NCBI GenBank assembly: GCA_023398105.1
Contig: JAEWST010000127.1
Location: 1 to 64,000, forward strand
Source: Bacillota bacterium
Lineage (GTDB): Bacteria > Bacillota > Clostridia > Acetivibrionales > DSM-1351
Reading direction: 5' to 3'
DNA: 64,000 nucleotides
The position numbers were made by a program, and so were the translations under genes. Shown piece after piece: positions 1 through 8,165 of this stretch (the first letter of the stretch is position 1; the number at the start of each line of letters is the position of its first letter). The notes under the pieces are model-generated. The model worked only from the letters and a program-made list of their open reading frames with translations, was not told the DNA's origin and searched no databases.

Positions 1-32
1 CAAAGCAGGCGTGTTTATCACGACCTGCTTTG
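1..32. terminator. hairpin, probable terminator of the preceding gene
   Basis: Positions 1-9 and 24-32 are perfect 9-bp inverted repeats (CAAAGCAGG/CCTGCTTTG), extended inside by CGTG/CACG around a TTTAT loop. The T-tract after it is weak (TTGCAGTTCTGTT). It probably ends a gene outside the window. Confidence 0.55.
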
Positions 33-42
33 TTGCAGTTCT

Positions 43-59
43 GTTACAAATTCTTTACA
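43..59 (-). promoter_or_regulatory. predicted WalR box upstream of the S-layer gene
   Basis: The minus strand reads TGTAAA-GAATT-TGTAAC, an exact match to the TGTWAH-N5-TGTWAH direct repeat known for WalR (YycF). It ends 15 bp before the -35 hexamer of the promoter of the downstream SLH gene, a position compatible with activation. A WalR homologue is encoded at 26842-27534. The match is seen directly; regulation is inferred. Confidence 0.6.
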
Positions 60-74
60 CTTAAAAAGGGCTTG

Positions 75-103
75 TTGACTGAAAAAAATACGGGTGATAT
101 AAT
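75..103 (+). promoter_or_regulatory. sigma-A promoter of the S-layer gene
   Basis: TTGACT (75-80), a 17-bp spacer and TATAAT (98-103). This is a near-consensus housekeeping promoter and would give a 5' leader of about 155 nt before the ATG at 268. Confidence 0.85.
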
Positions 104-129
104 AACTTATGAATCAAGATAGGTAAATT

Positions 130-240
130 TAGCCAAAGTCGTGCCAGAGATACTGAATCTTGAAAATTTGGTTTTATGAGTTGGGCTATATACGTGGGAT
201 GAGGCGTAGCCAACTCTAGATTTACATAGCCCACCCGATA
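130..240 (+). promoter_or_regulatory. structured 5' leader of the S-layer mRNA
   Basis: The leader contains paired segments such as TGGGCTAT near 182-189 with ATAGCCCA near 226-233, a competing TTGGGCTA/TAGCCAA pairing, and CCAAA/TTTGG further upstream. It matches no riboswitch class that I recognise. Long structured leaders are common on abundant S-layer messages, where they stabilise RNA. That role is inference. Confidence 0.4.
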
Positions 241-267
241 CAAAATACACAAGGAGGATTTGAGAAC

Positions 268-3200
268 ATGAGAAATCTCAGAAAATTAACCGCAGCTGTT
301 TTAGCAGTAGCATTAGTGCTTACTTCAATGACTGCTGTATTCGCAGCTGACGCAGCTACATTAGCAAACGCTGACAAGGCTGTAACATTGAAAGATCTTG
401 GTCTCTATTCAGGTCAAGACGCAAATGATCCTAAAGTAGGACTAGAAAATGCATTAACTACACAGGATTCATTAATATTTTTAGCGAAGTTATTCGGATA
501 CTTTGAAACTGCTAGTGCTTTAACAGATGACAAAGTAGCAGAAGAATTAGCTAAATTTGATGATGCTGCAAGCATTTCAAATTATGCAAAGAAAGTAGTT
601 GCATATTCAGCATCTAAAGAAATTATAAAAGGTATTGAAGATGGTGACAAATTATCTGTAGGTGCTAATGATACTGTTACAGCTGCAAGATTTGCTACAT
701 TCATGCTAAAACAAATGGGTTATGAACTTGCAGATTATAAGCTTGCTGTTGCTAAGCTTGCAGAAACTAAAGGAAGCAAGGTTGATGCAACTGTAACTGG
801 TGACTTAACTAGAGATGCTGCAGTAGGCATTATGTATGCTGCTCTTACTGCTGAAAAAGCTAGTGGAAAAACAGTTATCGTTGATATCGTTGGTGACAAT
901 GCTGATTTAAAAGCAAAAGCTGAAAAGTTAGGTTTGATAGCAGCTGAAGTAGTAACTACTGATGTAGTTGTTGAATCAGTTAAGGCTATAAACACTAAGC
1001 AATTAGAAGTAGTATTCAATCAGGAAATGGATAAAGATTCAGTTCAAACTGAGAGTTTCTACGAAGTACAGGACAAAGGTTCAACAAAGATTGAATTAGG
1101 TGACGATAGTGCTTCATTAGGTGATGATGGAAAAACTGTTACTATTACCTTGAATAAAGTTATTACTGACAAGTTAACAAACTCAAGTGAAGCAAAAGTG
1201 ACAGTTAAAAAAGATATTAAATCTAAGAGTGGTGTTAAATTAGCTAAAAATGCTACATTTGAAAAAGTTGAAGTACAGGATGGATTGCTTCCTACAGTAA
1301 CAGGCGTTGAATTTACTGGCGAGCGTACCATAAAAGTTACATTCTCAGAACCTGTATATAGCACTTTAGCAAATAATCATGATAATATTAATGCCTTAAA
1401 TTTTAAAATTATAAGTGGAACATTTGAATATGTTGTTCAGAGTACTGAGTTAAAAGGTAATGTTATTAACTTGACAATTGGAACTAACTTAATTGAAGGA
1501 CCAGTAGTTGTTACTGTAAACAATGAGGGTTCAGAAAAGGATTATGCAGTTAGAGATTATGCTGGATATCCAGCATTCAAGGCAAGTTCAACATATAACT
1601 ATGTTAAGGATATTTCAGTACCAGTTGTAACAGTTAAAGAAGCTAAAACTAGCTATGTAACACTTGCATTCTCAAAACCAGTTAAAGGTACTAATGTAAA
1701 GTTATATCACTCAGTTAAGAATTCTATATATGTTGCAACATTAGATACTAACAGCAAATATGAAAGTGAACTAAAATTCGTATTTGACGATGGAAAAGCA
1801 GAGGGTTCAGCTGTTGATCATCCATTGCCTCAAGGAAATGTTAAGCTTTTCTTGGTAAATGATACTGCTAGTGATTCAAATAAATTGATAGATGGATTCT
1901 CAGTTAAAGTTCCAGATCAAACGCTAACAACAGAGATAGTGATTGATGAAACTGCACCTACATTTACTGGTGGAGATTTCTACAAGAACACAAAAATATT
2001 CTTGACTTTTGATGAAGAACTTGATGGATCAAAAGCAGAAGACGAAGAAAACTATACAATTAAAAAGGCATCAGGTACTGATGAGTTAGATTTTGTAGCA
2101 TATTGGGAGCAAACTCCAGATAATGCAGAAAAGAAAGAAAAAACCGTTATATTAATGCCTTCAGATAATTTAGACGATAATACTGAGTACTTAGTAACTA
2201 TTAAGAAGGCTGAAGATAAAGTTGGAAATGTAACAACTAAGGAAAATACTTACACATTTACTACTGGTGATAATACATCTCCTAAGGTAAAGGACTCTGT
2301 ATATGCTGATGAGAAGGATGATACAGCTCAAAATCAATGCTATGCAGTAAACGGAGAGGGTAAAATTTATATCACATTTACTGAAGCTATGAATGAGTCT
2401 CAGATGCTTGATAAAGACAACTACATGGTTATGGCTAAGTATGTTGACACTACATCTGGTGCTGCTATTGATTTTGAAGCATTAGGTGAAGACGATAAAG
2501 TTGTTAAGGTATCTGATAGAAAGATTTGTATTGCTTTAGATAAGGACATTGCTAGTGAGTATCTACCAAGTGTAAAAATCGCTCCAATCATGGACTTAGC
2601 TGGAAAGAGATTGTATGATAAAGTTGATTCAAAGACTGTTTTAGGAATTAAAGGTGAAGAAGTTTTAGTTTCAAGTGCTAAGTTAATTGCTAAAAACAAG
2701 GTTAAGGTTACATTTAATACACAAATAAAAGCATTCAATAATCGTGATATCTTATTCACTTTAGATGGTGCTACTCAGACTGAAGTTAGTACATCATCTT
2801 ATGAATCACAAGTAGTTAATGATGATGGTAATACAGAAGTAGTATTAGTTCTTAATAAAGACTTAGTAACTGATGTTACTTATACTGATGCTAATAAGGT
2901 GAATGGTACTATAGGTGCTGTAACTGCTGCAACAACATCTTCAGAGTCAGTTTCAGGTACTAAGCTCGCAGTAGGAAAAACAGTAGTTATTGAAGATAAA
3001 ACTGCTCCAGAGGTTGTAAAATTCAACCATGACAGTGATACTTCAACAGATGAAGTAGCAAGCGTTATAACATCAATGACTGGTAATAAGCAACAAAAAG
3101 ATAATGAAGGCTTCATCTTTATCGAATGTTCTGAAGAAATCGATTTTGCTTCACTTTCAGTACTTTCATTTACTGTTAAAGGATATAGTGTAATTGGTAT

Positions 3201-3366
3201 AGGTGTAGTTGGTGATAATAATAATGTAGTAGTATTGGAAGTTAAAGCTGATGATACTGTAACTACATACCCAACTGTAACTCAGGTATACAATATCACA
3301 GATATAAAAGGTAATGTACTTGCTTCAGGTTCTACTTGGACAACAAGAGCTCCTTTACAAAAATAG
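268..3366 (+). CDS. S-layer homology domain surface protein with Ig-like repeats
   Basis: A 1032-residue exported protein. Residues 1-27 form a signal peptide with cleavage after AVFA. Residues about 38-200 hold three divergent SLH-like motifs, which in this family bind secondary cell-wall polymer. The rest is a series of SbsA/Big_5-like Ig modules, each starting with a strand such as 'KQLEVVFNQEMD', 'RTIKVTFSEPVY' or 'KVKVTFNTQIKA'; about seven can be counted. The start is fixed by AAGGAGG at 251-257. A strong promoter, a structured leader and a strong terminator suggest a highly expressed structural S-layer or S-layer-associated protein. No catalytic motif is visible. It shares architecture with the shorter SLH protein at 3883-6144. 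Confidence in SLH/Ig architecture is high; that it is the main S-layer protein is inference. Confidence 0.85.
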   Translation: MRNLRKLTAAVLAVALVLTSMTAVFAADAATLANADKAVTLKDLGLYSGQDANDPKVGLENALTTQDSLIFLAKLFGYFETASALTDDKVAEELAKFDDAASISNYAKKVVAYSASKEIIKGIEDGDKLSVGANDTVTAARFATFMLKQMGYELADYKLAVAKLAETKGSKVDATVTGDLTRDAAVGIMYAALTAEKASGKTVIVDIVGDNADLKAKAEKLGLIAAEVVTTDVVVESVKAINTKQLEVVFNQEMDKDSVQTESFYEVQDKGSTKIELGDDSASLGDDGKTVTITLNKVITDKLTNSSEAKVTVKKDIKSKSGVKLAKNATFEKVEVQDGLLPTVTGVEFTGERTIKVTFSEPVYSTLANNHDNINALNFKIISGTFEYVVQSTELKGNVINLTIGTNLIEGPVVVTVNNEGSEKDYAVRDYAGYPAFKASSTYNYVKDISVPVVTVKEAKTSYVTLAFSKPVKGTNVKLYHSVKNSIYVATLDTNSKYESELKFVFDDGKAEGSAVDHPLPQGNVKLFLVNDTASDSNKLIDGFSVKVPDQTLTTEIVIDETAPTFTGGDFYKNTKIFLTFDEELDGSKAEDEENYTIKKASGTDELDFVAYWEQTPDNAEKKEKTVILMPSDNLDDNTEYLVTIKKAEDKVGNVTTKENTYTFTTGDNTSPKVKDSVYADEKDDTAQNQCYAVNGEGKIYITFTEAMNESQMLDKDNYMVMAKYVDTTSGAAIDFEALGEDDKVVKVSDRKICIALDKDIASEYLPSVKIAPIMDLAGKRLYDKVDSKTVLGIKGEEVLVSSAKLIAKNKVKVTFNTQIKAFNNRDILFTLDGATQTEVSTSSYESQVVNDDGNTEVVLVLNKDLVTDVTYTDANKVNGTIGAVTAATTSSESVSGTKLAVGKTVVIEDKTAPEVVKFNHDSDTSTDEVASVITSMTGNKQQKDNEGFIFIECSEEIDFASLSVLSFTVKGYSVIGIGVVGDNNNVVVLEVKADDTVTTYPTVTQVYNITDIKGNVLASGSTWTTRAPLQK

Positions 3367-3381
3367 TTAGATACTAACTTT

Positions 3382-3413
3382 AAAAGGCTGAGACTTATGT
3401 CTCAGCCTTTTTA
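3382..3413 (+). terminator. rho-independent terminator of the S-layer gene
   Basis: A 13-bp stem (3382-3394 with 3399-3411, core AAGGCTGAGAC/GTCTCAGCCTT) with a TTAT loop is followed by TTTATATATAT. Confidence 0.9.
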
Positions 3414-3463
3414 TATATATTACTCAAACTTTATAGTTGAGTATACTGCCTAAAGCCTTTTAA

Positions 3464-3619
3464 TATAACGAGGCAAGAAAATGTCCCCCACTTCTATAAG
3501 TGGCGGGTACCGCTTTGGTTTTCAGGCAGTGAGAATATCTCCCGCCTCGCTTACACATCGCTGATGTAATGAAATATTTCTACAATTGATAAATTTCATT
3601 TTGAATCTAGGCGTTCTAA
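3464..3619. repeat. dispersed structured repeat R1, copy A
   Basis: About 155 bp, beginning TATAACGAGGCAAGAAA and ending near GGCGTTCTAA. Related sequences occur at 39669, 45477, 48080 and 61345. The left module is closed by GAGGC/GCCTC and contains the CCACTT-CTAT-AAGTGG hairpin. The right module carries AATGAAAT/ATTTCATT. It dominates the 3367-3882 intergenic gap. The remaining 260 bp before the next gene is AT-rich with nothing else recognised. Confidence 0.75.
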
Positions 3620-3882
3620 AGCGTTCAAGCAATTAGTGTAGTCATTAAAGCAATATTTTTATCAAAAATAAGTAGCATTTTAATCACTAAAATAACACAT
3701 TTTCAATGAAATATAAAAGTAATATTATAAATAACAATACTCTATTTAGCGGAAAACTGCTAATACCAGTAATTATAAGTACTTTTTAACGTGTGAAGTT
3801 TAAGTATATAATTTTAAAAAATTATGGTATTATTAAAACAAATGATAAAAACTTACGTATATAATTAGAGGAGGGTTCAATA

Positions 3883-6144
3883 ATGTACATAAGAAAAATA
3901 GCGGCAATAATAGTTTCAGTTGGGATTATATTATCAAGTACAACTGCAATATTTTCTCAGGATACTTCTGATTTACAGCTGACAGCAGATAAGCTGAATA
4001 AGATAGGTGTAATTGCAGGAGACGGAAAAGGCAATTATAATCTTGATGGTAGCTTGAAAAGAACTGAAGCATCAACCTTTATAACTAAGCTGATGGGTAA
4101 GGATACATATGTTAAAGAAAATAAAGATAGTTTATCAAAGACTGTGTTTAGTGATGTTAAGAAAACAGACTGGTTTGCACCATATGTTGGTTTCTGCTAC
4201 ATAAATGATATCATTGATGGATATGACGGAAAGTTTGGAGCAAAGGATAACCTTACAGAACAGGCATTTCTTGTAATGATTCTAAAGCTATTGAAATACA
4301 CAGGAGCAGAGGATATTAAATGGAATGACAATGTTTTTATGACCGCTTACGAGGTGGGGCTTGTAACTGAACAATCATATTTAACTAAAAAGAGGGATGA
4401 TGGTTCAGTATATACCAGAGGACAGGCAACTACCGTAATGTATAGAGCATTAAATATAAAATTAAAAGAGCAAAAAATGACACTTTTGCAATCATTAATT
4501 GATAGCGGAGCAATTAAAAGAGATGTTGCACTAGCATCGGGTATACTTGTAGATACAGTTGAAACAAAGATTCAAGAAATTTCACCAGTAAATGGTAGAA
4601 AAATAATAGTTAAGTTTAATGAAACAATTAATACTATTGATGCAAACAATATTAAGATATATGAGGATAATAATGTAAATAATAATTTAGAAGTATCTAT
4701 TGTTTCACAATCAGGTACTCAGCTTGAAATAGAAACTAATACTCAACTACCTGATAAAGTATATAAAGTGGAAATTGTAAACGCTGAAGATCTTGAGGGA
4801 AATATTTCAGGTACATTAACAGGAACATTTATTGGATATACTGTAGTTGCTGTTGAGTCTGATTTATTTAAAATAAGCAAGGTCGAACAAATAGGAAAGA
4901 ATGAGATTTATGTACATTTTACACAGCCAATAAACGAAAACGCAGAGGTTGCTCCATATTATGAGATATATCAGAATGGTGAGCTTTATATAAATGGCGA
5001 TTTACTTACTATAAGCTTCGCTGGTGAAAAAAATGTAGCATCTATTATATTGAAGGGCAAAAGCTTTTCGGCAAATCAGGAATATACACTCAAAATATCA
5101 GGACAACTAGTAGGCGCTTATGGAACATATTTAGGTGATGGAGAAGGAGACAGTTTTTCATTTATTGGAAAGGATATGTTGGCTTCTTCGCTTACATTAG
5201 AGAAAATTACGGCAATCACTGGAAAGAGTATACAACTTGATTTTAATAGGCAAATACATCCATTAAGAGCTGAGCAGGTATATAGCTATAGTGTTACAAA
5301 TATCAAGAATAATCCTATAGAGGTTGAAAAGGCTGAATTAATTAGTGATAATATAACAAACAGCAAGAGTGTTGTATTAACTTTAAAAACTGCATTTGAT
5401 GTTAACGCTACTTATAATATTATGATTAATTGTATCCAGGACTCAACTAAGCAATTCTCAATTGAAGAAAAGTCATATACTTTTAGCGGCTATTACACTA
5501 TGCCTGAAAATCTATCTATTGAATCAGTTAAAGTAGTTGATTCTGGCTCTGTAAGTGTAACCTTTAATAAAGCATTAGATTATGACTCTGGATTAAGTGT
5601 ATTTAACTACCAAGTTAAGAATATGGCAAGTGATAGAATAGCTATTCCAGGAAAAGTCAAATTTATCAGTGCGGATCAAACCAGTGTACAGTTATTTTTA
5701 AGAGAGAATGATTACTTGGTGGACAATACTCCTTTTGATATTGAGGTATTTGGTAGCATGAAGGATTATACAGGAAATAGTATTAAAAGTTCAATTAGTC
5801 GAGCAGTATTTGTTGATGAGTCAGTTAACAATTATATAAAAATAACTGAGGCAAAAATAGTTGGAAAGGATACTGTTAAGGTTACTTTCAATAAGGAAAT
5901 TTCTAATGAGCTGGCAAATCTAAAGCCTCAAAATTATAGCATAGAGTATATAGAGCAAGGCAAGTTCTATAAAAAGATGCCTATTGCTATTACATATTTT
6001 GATGATAAGACTTTAGTTTTTCGATTTGATAATATGGATCAAAGTATTGGATATATATTCTCTTATGGAGTAATAAGGGACTATGCAGGTAACATAATAG
6101 TAGGTAGTGACAAGGATAAAGTGGAAATAATAAAAGGGCAATAA
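3883..6144 (+). CDS. SLH domain surface protein, shorter paralogue
   Basis: A 753-residue secreted protein with a signal peptide (residues 1-25, cleavage near IFSQ). Three SLH motifs lie at about 31-72, 87-140 and 155-200; the second is clearest, with 'SDVKKTDWFAPYVGF' followed by 'GYDGKFGAKDNLT'. About five Big_5/SbsA-like Ig modules follow, with strands such as 'GRKIIVKFNETIN', 'NEIYVHFTQPIN' and 'KDTVKVTFNKEIS'. GAGGAGGG just before the ATG fixes the start. It is likely anchored to the cell-wall polymer alongside the larger SLH protein upstream, but it has its own 5' region, so it is probably transcribed separately. No enzymatic domain is visible. Confidence 0.85.
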   Translation: MYIRKIAAIIVSVGIILSSTTAIFSQDTSDLQLTADKLNKIGVIAGDGKGNYNLDGSLKRTEASTFITKLMGKDTYVKENKDSLSKTVFSDVKKTDWFAPYVGFCYINDIIDGYDGKFGAKDNLTEQAFLVMILKLLKYTGAEDIKWNDNVFMTAYEVGLVTEQSYLTKKRDDGSVYTRGQATTVMYRALNIKLKEQKMTLLQSLIDSGAIKRDVALASGILVDTVETKIQEISPVNGRKIIVKFNETINTIDANNIKIYEDNNVNNNLEVSIVSQSGTQLEIETNTQLPDKVYKVEIVNAEDLEGNISGTLTGTFIGYTVVAVESDLFKISKVEQIGKNEIYVHFTQPINENAEVAPYYEIYQNGELYINGDLLTISFAGEKNVASIILKGKSFSANQEYTLKISGQLVGAYGTYLGDGEGDSFSFIGKDMLASSLTLEKITAITGKSIQLDFNRQIHPLRAEQVYSYSVTNIKNNPIEVEKAELISDNITNSKSVVLTLKTAFDVNATYNIMINCIQDSTKQFSIEEKSYTFSGYYTMPENLSIESVKVVDSGSVSVTFNKALDYDSGLSVFNYQVKNMASDRIAIPGKVKFISADQTSVQLFLRENDYLVDNTPFDIEVFGSMKDYTGNSIKSSISRAVFVDESVNNYIKITEAKIVGKDTVKVTFNKEISNELANLKPQNYSIEYIEQGKFYKKMPIAITYFDDKTLVFRFDNMDQSIGYIFSYGVIRDYAGNIIVGSDKDKVEIIKGQ

Positions 6145-6247
6145 TGTAGTAAATATATAAATTACTATTGATGCTATAATAAAAATAGAGCCGTCAATTG
6201 AATTAGTGACTAGATAATTAGTTTCTATAATAAGCATAAAATGAAAT

Positions 6248-6354
6248 GGAAGGGGCTGCTGTAAAATACATTTTTAACAATTATATCTTGTACATGTTTT
6301 TTTAAACTATAGGTATATAATGTAGTTAAGAGTTGTTTTGCAATAGCCCCTTCT
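6248..6354. mobile_element. MITE-like element with IS-type terminal inverted repeats
   Basis: The left end GAAGGGGCTGCTGTAAAA and the inverted right end GAAGGGGCTATTGCAAAA pair over about 18 bp and enclose about 70 bp of AT-rich DNA with no gene. Ends of the form GGGGCTGTTGCAAAA are typical of transposases of the IS1182-like and related groups, so this looks like a non-autonomous derivative. Family assignment is from memory of end sequences and is tentative. Confidence 0.6.
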
Positions 6355-6523
6355 TAATAACTTAGCTTTCCTGTATATAGCATTTTAGTGCTATAATTGC
6401 ACATATGGTAAGTGAAAAAAGTTACTAAATGCAATTACTGTTTAAAGGCTTCACTCTTAAAACGAATTTATTCTATTAACGCAGTTAGGGTTTAAATTTA
6501 TTTTATGACTCTTAGGAGGCTAG

Positions 6524-6563
6524 CTCGGAAAACAACTTTGTACGAGCATAACGCTTTTTTGAG
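6524..6563 (+). repeat. R2-like repeat, diverged copy
   Basis: GCTCGGAAAACAACTTTGTA followed by CGAGCATAACGC and TTTTTTGAG resembles the first half of the R2 unit at 61460 and 34834, which runs GCTCGAAAAC to TTTTCGAG. The second R2 hairpin is missing. Confidence 0.45.
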
Positions 6564-6567
6564 ATAT

Positions 6568-6620
6568 TTAGCCGATAGAAATTGACTATTTGAGCTAAAT
6601 AGTCAATTTCTATCGGCTAA
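6568..6620. repeat. perfect 24-bp inverted repeat with a 5-nt loop
   Basis: Positions 6568-6591 and 6597-6620 are exact reverse complements around GAGCT. Outer flanks also pair: ACTCTTAG near 6507 and CTAAGAGT at the 3' end. There is no downstream T-run, so it does not look like a normal terminator. It lies about 100 bp upstream of the TolC-like gene. The rest of the 6145-6720 gap contains the MITE-like element, the R2-like copy and AT-rich DNA. Confidence 0.8.
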
Positions 6621-6720
6621 GAGTAAAAAATGCAATGGAAAAATTAAAATAAATATCAAAAACTAAATTGGTATTATGATTTGTAATAATGTTTATGACT
6701 AAAGGAGGAATGTTAGGTAT

Positions 6721-7986
6721 ATGCAAAAAAAGAAGCTTGCAGGACTGTTATTAATATTATCTGTAGTAGCAAATTTGTTTAACCCATTATTTGCAGAAGC
6801 AAAAGAAGTAAAAACAGAGCCAATTGTTCTATCGCTTGAAATGGCTCAGGAAAAGGCAGTTCAAAATGAAAATAGTATTATAAAGACTAATAGAACAATT
6901 AAAAATCTCATAGAAAGCAATGATTATACCTATGAAGAAGGCTCATCTGTTATTTCAGATACAGTTGAAAATATTAATGATTTGTATAACAGATTAAAAA
7001 ATGGAAGCCCAATGGATATACAGCAGTACGCAAAGCTATGTATTTTATATACAATGTATGGAGACACTGAGTATTTTAATGGTAAAGAGGATTTAACAAA
7101 ATACATGAATCCAAATAGATTTGCGAAATATTCTTTGTGGGCAAATGTAATGAAGCTTAGCCTTAGCAATCAAATAACAGAGGCTACCATTAAGTATCAG
7201 ACTAGAGTTTTGTATGATAATATACTTTCTATAAAAGGTCAGCATGATGTTTTAATAAAGTCAGTTGAGCTTCAGGAAAAAATATATAATCAGCAAAAAA
7301 GTAGATACAATATAGGAGAATTATCTAAAGTTGCAATAGATACTGCTTATAAGCAGCTACAAATTAAGAAATTAGAAGTAAATAAATTGACTAGAACGAT
7401 AGATAATCTTGAAATAGATTTAAAGAAATTGACAGGCTTGCCTATTGATAGCCAATTGGTATTAAGCGACTATAGTAAGAACAATATAGAGAAGTTTGAG
7501 GATTATGATACATACTTAAACAAAGCTTTAATAAATAGAAATGAAATACTATTAGCTAAGATAGATTATGGTGTAGGCAAGAATGCCTTATTTACAGCAA
7601 ATGAAGCTTATTCCAATAATCCTTGGAGCCCAAATACAAAATTAAATAAAAGCTTAGCTGAACAAAAAATTAGTGAAGCAGAGCTTTCTATAAGCACCGC
7701 TAAGGAATCAGTTTTACAAAACATCAATAGTACATATATCGACGTTAAGTATAAAAAAGAAGAGATGGATATATGTAAAGAAAAACTAAGTTATGAGAAT
7801 GAGCAGTTTAGAATTACATCAGAGAAGTATAAAAAGCAACTGATAAGTGAGACTGAAATGAAAAATAAAGAAATCGTTAAATTATCAGCATTATCAGCCT
7901 ATAATGATGCAGTCAGAGCTTATAATTTATCTGTGACAAGCCTGCAGCAAGCATCTGGGCTAGGAATAGCTTCAATGCCTCAATAG
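6721..7986 (+). CDS. secreted TolC-like coiled-coil protein
   Basis: 421 residues. The signal peptide covers 1-27 (cleavage after LFAEA). The body is almost entirely alpha-helical coiled coil with the TolC/OEP pattern: 'LSLEMAQEKAVQNENSI' at the N-terminus, a paired-helix segment ending 'YNIGELSKVAIDTAYKQL' near 195-215, a short linker, and a second helical half ending 'YNDAVRAYNLSVTSLQQASG'. In Gram-negatives this fold makes the outer-membrane efflux duct. The organism appears Gram-positive, so the role is unknown, perhaps a periplasm-like or wall-associated export or adhesion scaffold. AAAGGAGGAATG near 6701 gives a good ribosome site. It pairs with the related gene at 8166 and follows the SLH genes. 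Confidence 0.7.
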   Translation: MQKKKLAGLLLILSVVANLFNPLFAEAKEVKTEPIVLSLEMAQEKAVQNENSIIKTNRTIKNLIESNDYTYEEGSSVISDTVENINDLYNRLKNGSPMDIQQYAKLCILYTMYGDTEYFNGKEDLTKYMNPNRFAKYSLWANVMKLSLSNQITEATIKYQTRVLYDNILSIKGQHDVLIKSVELQEKIYNQQKSRYNIGELSKVAIDTAYKQLQIKKLEVNKLTRTIDNLEIDLKKLTGLPIDSQLVLSDYSKNNIEKFEDYDTYLNKALINRNEILLAKIDYGVGKNALFTANEAYSNNPWSPNTKLNKSLAEQKISEAELSISTAKESVLQNINSTYIDVKYKKEEMDICKEKLSYENEQFRITSEKYKKQLISETEMKNKEIVKLSALSAYNDAVRAYNLSVTSLQQASGLGIASMPQ

Positions 7987-8165
7987 TAAAGAGAATGAGA
8001 GTTATATTGATAAAGAGGCTGATATATAAATAAAAAAGCCTTGCTAAATAAAGGTAATGGTAATCAAAATTAATTGCTAGAACCTTTATTACAACCTAAA
8101 ATGGGTATAGAGCTGGGAAAGACAAGGCTCTAGCCAATTGAACTTATGAGAGGAAGGGTTAATAT

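Noticed and set aside
2421..2759. Minus-strand open frame within the S-layer gene
   Set aside because: It is a shadow of a real gene with no ribosome site and low-complexity translation caused by the codon bias of the plus strand.
3464..3619. R1 as the end of an IS200/IS605 element
   Set aside because: The CCACTT-CTAT-AAGTGG hairpin recalls such ends, but R1 has terminal inverted repeats, which IS200/IS605 lacks, and no tnpA or tnpB is present.
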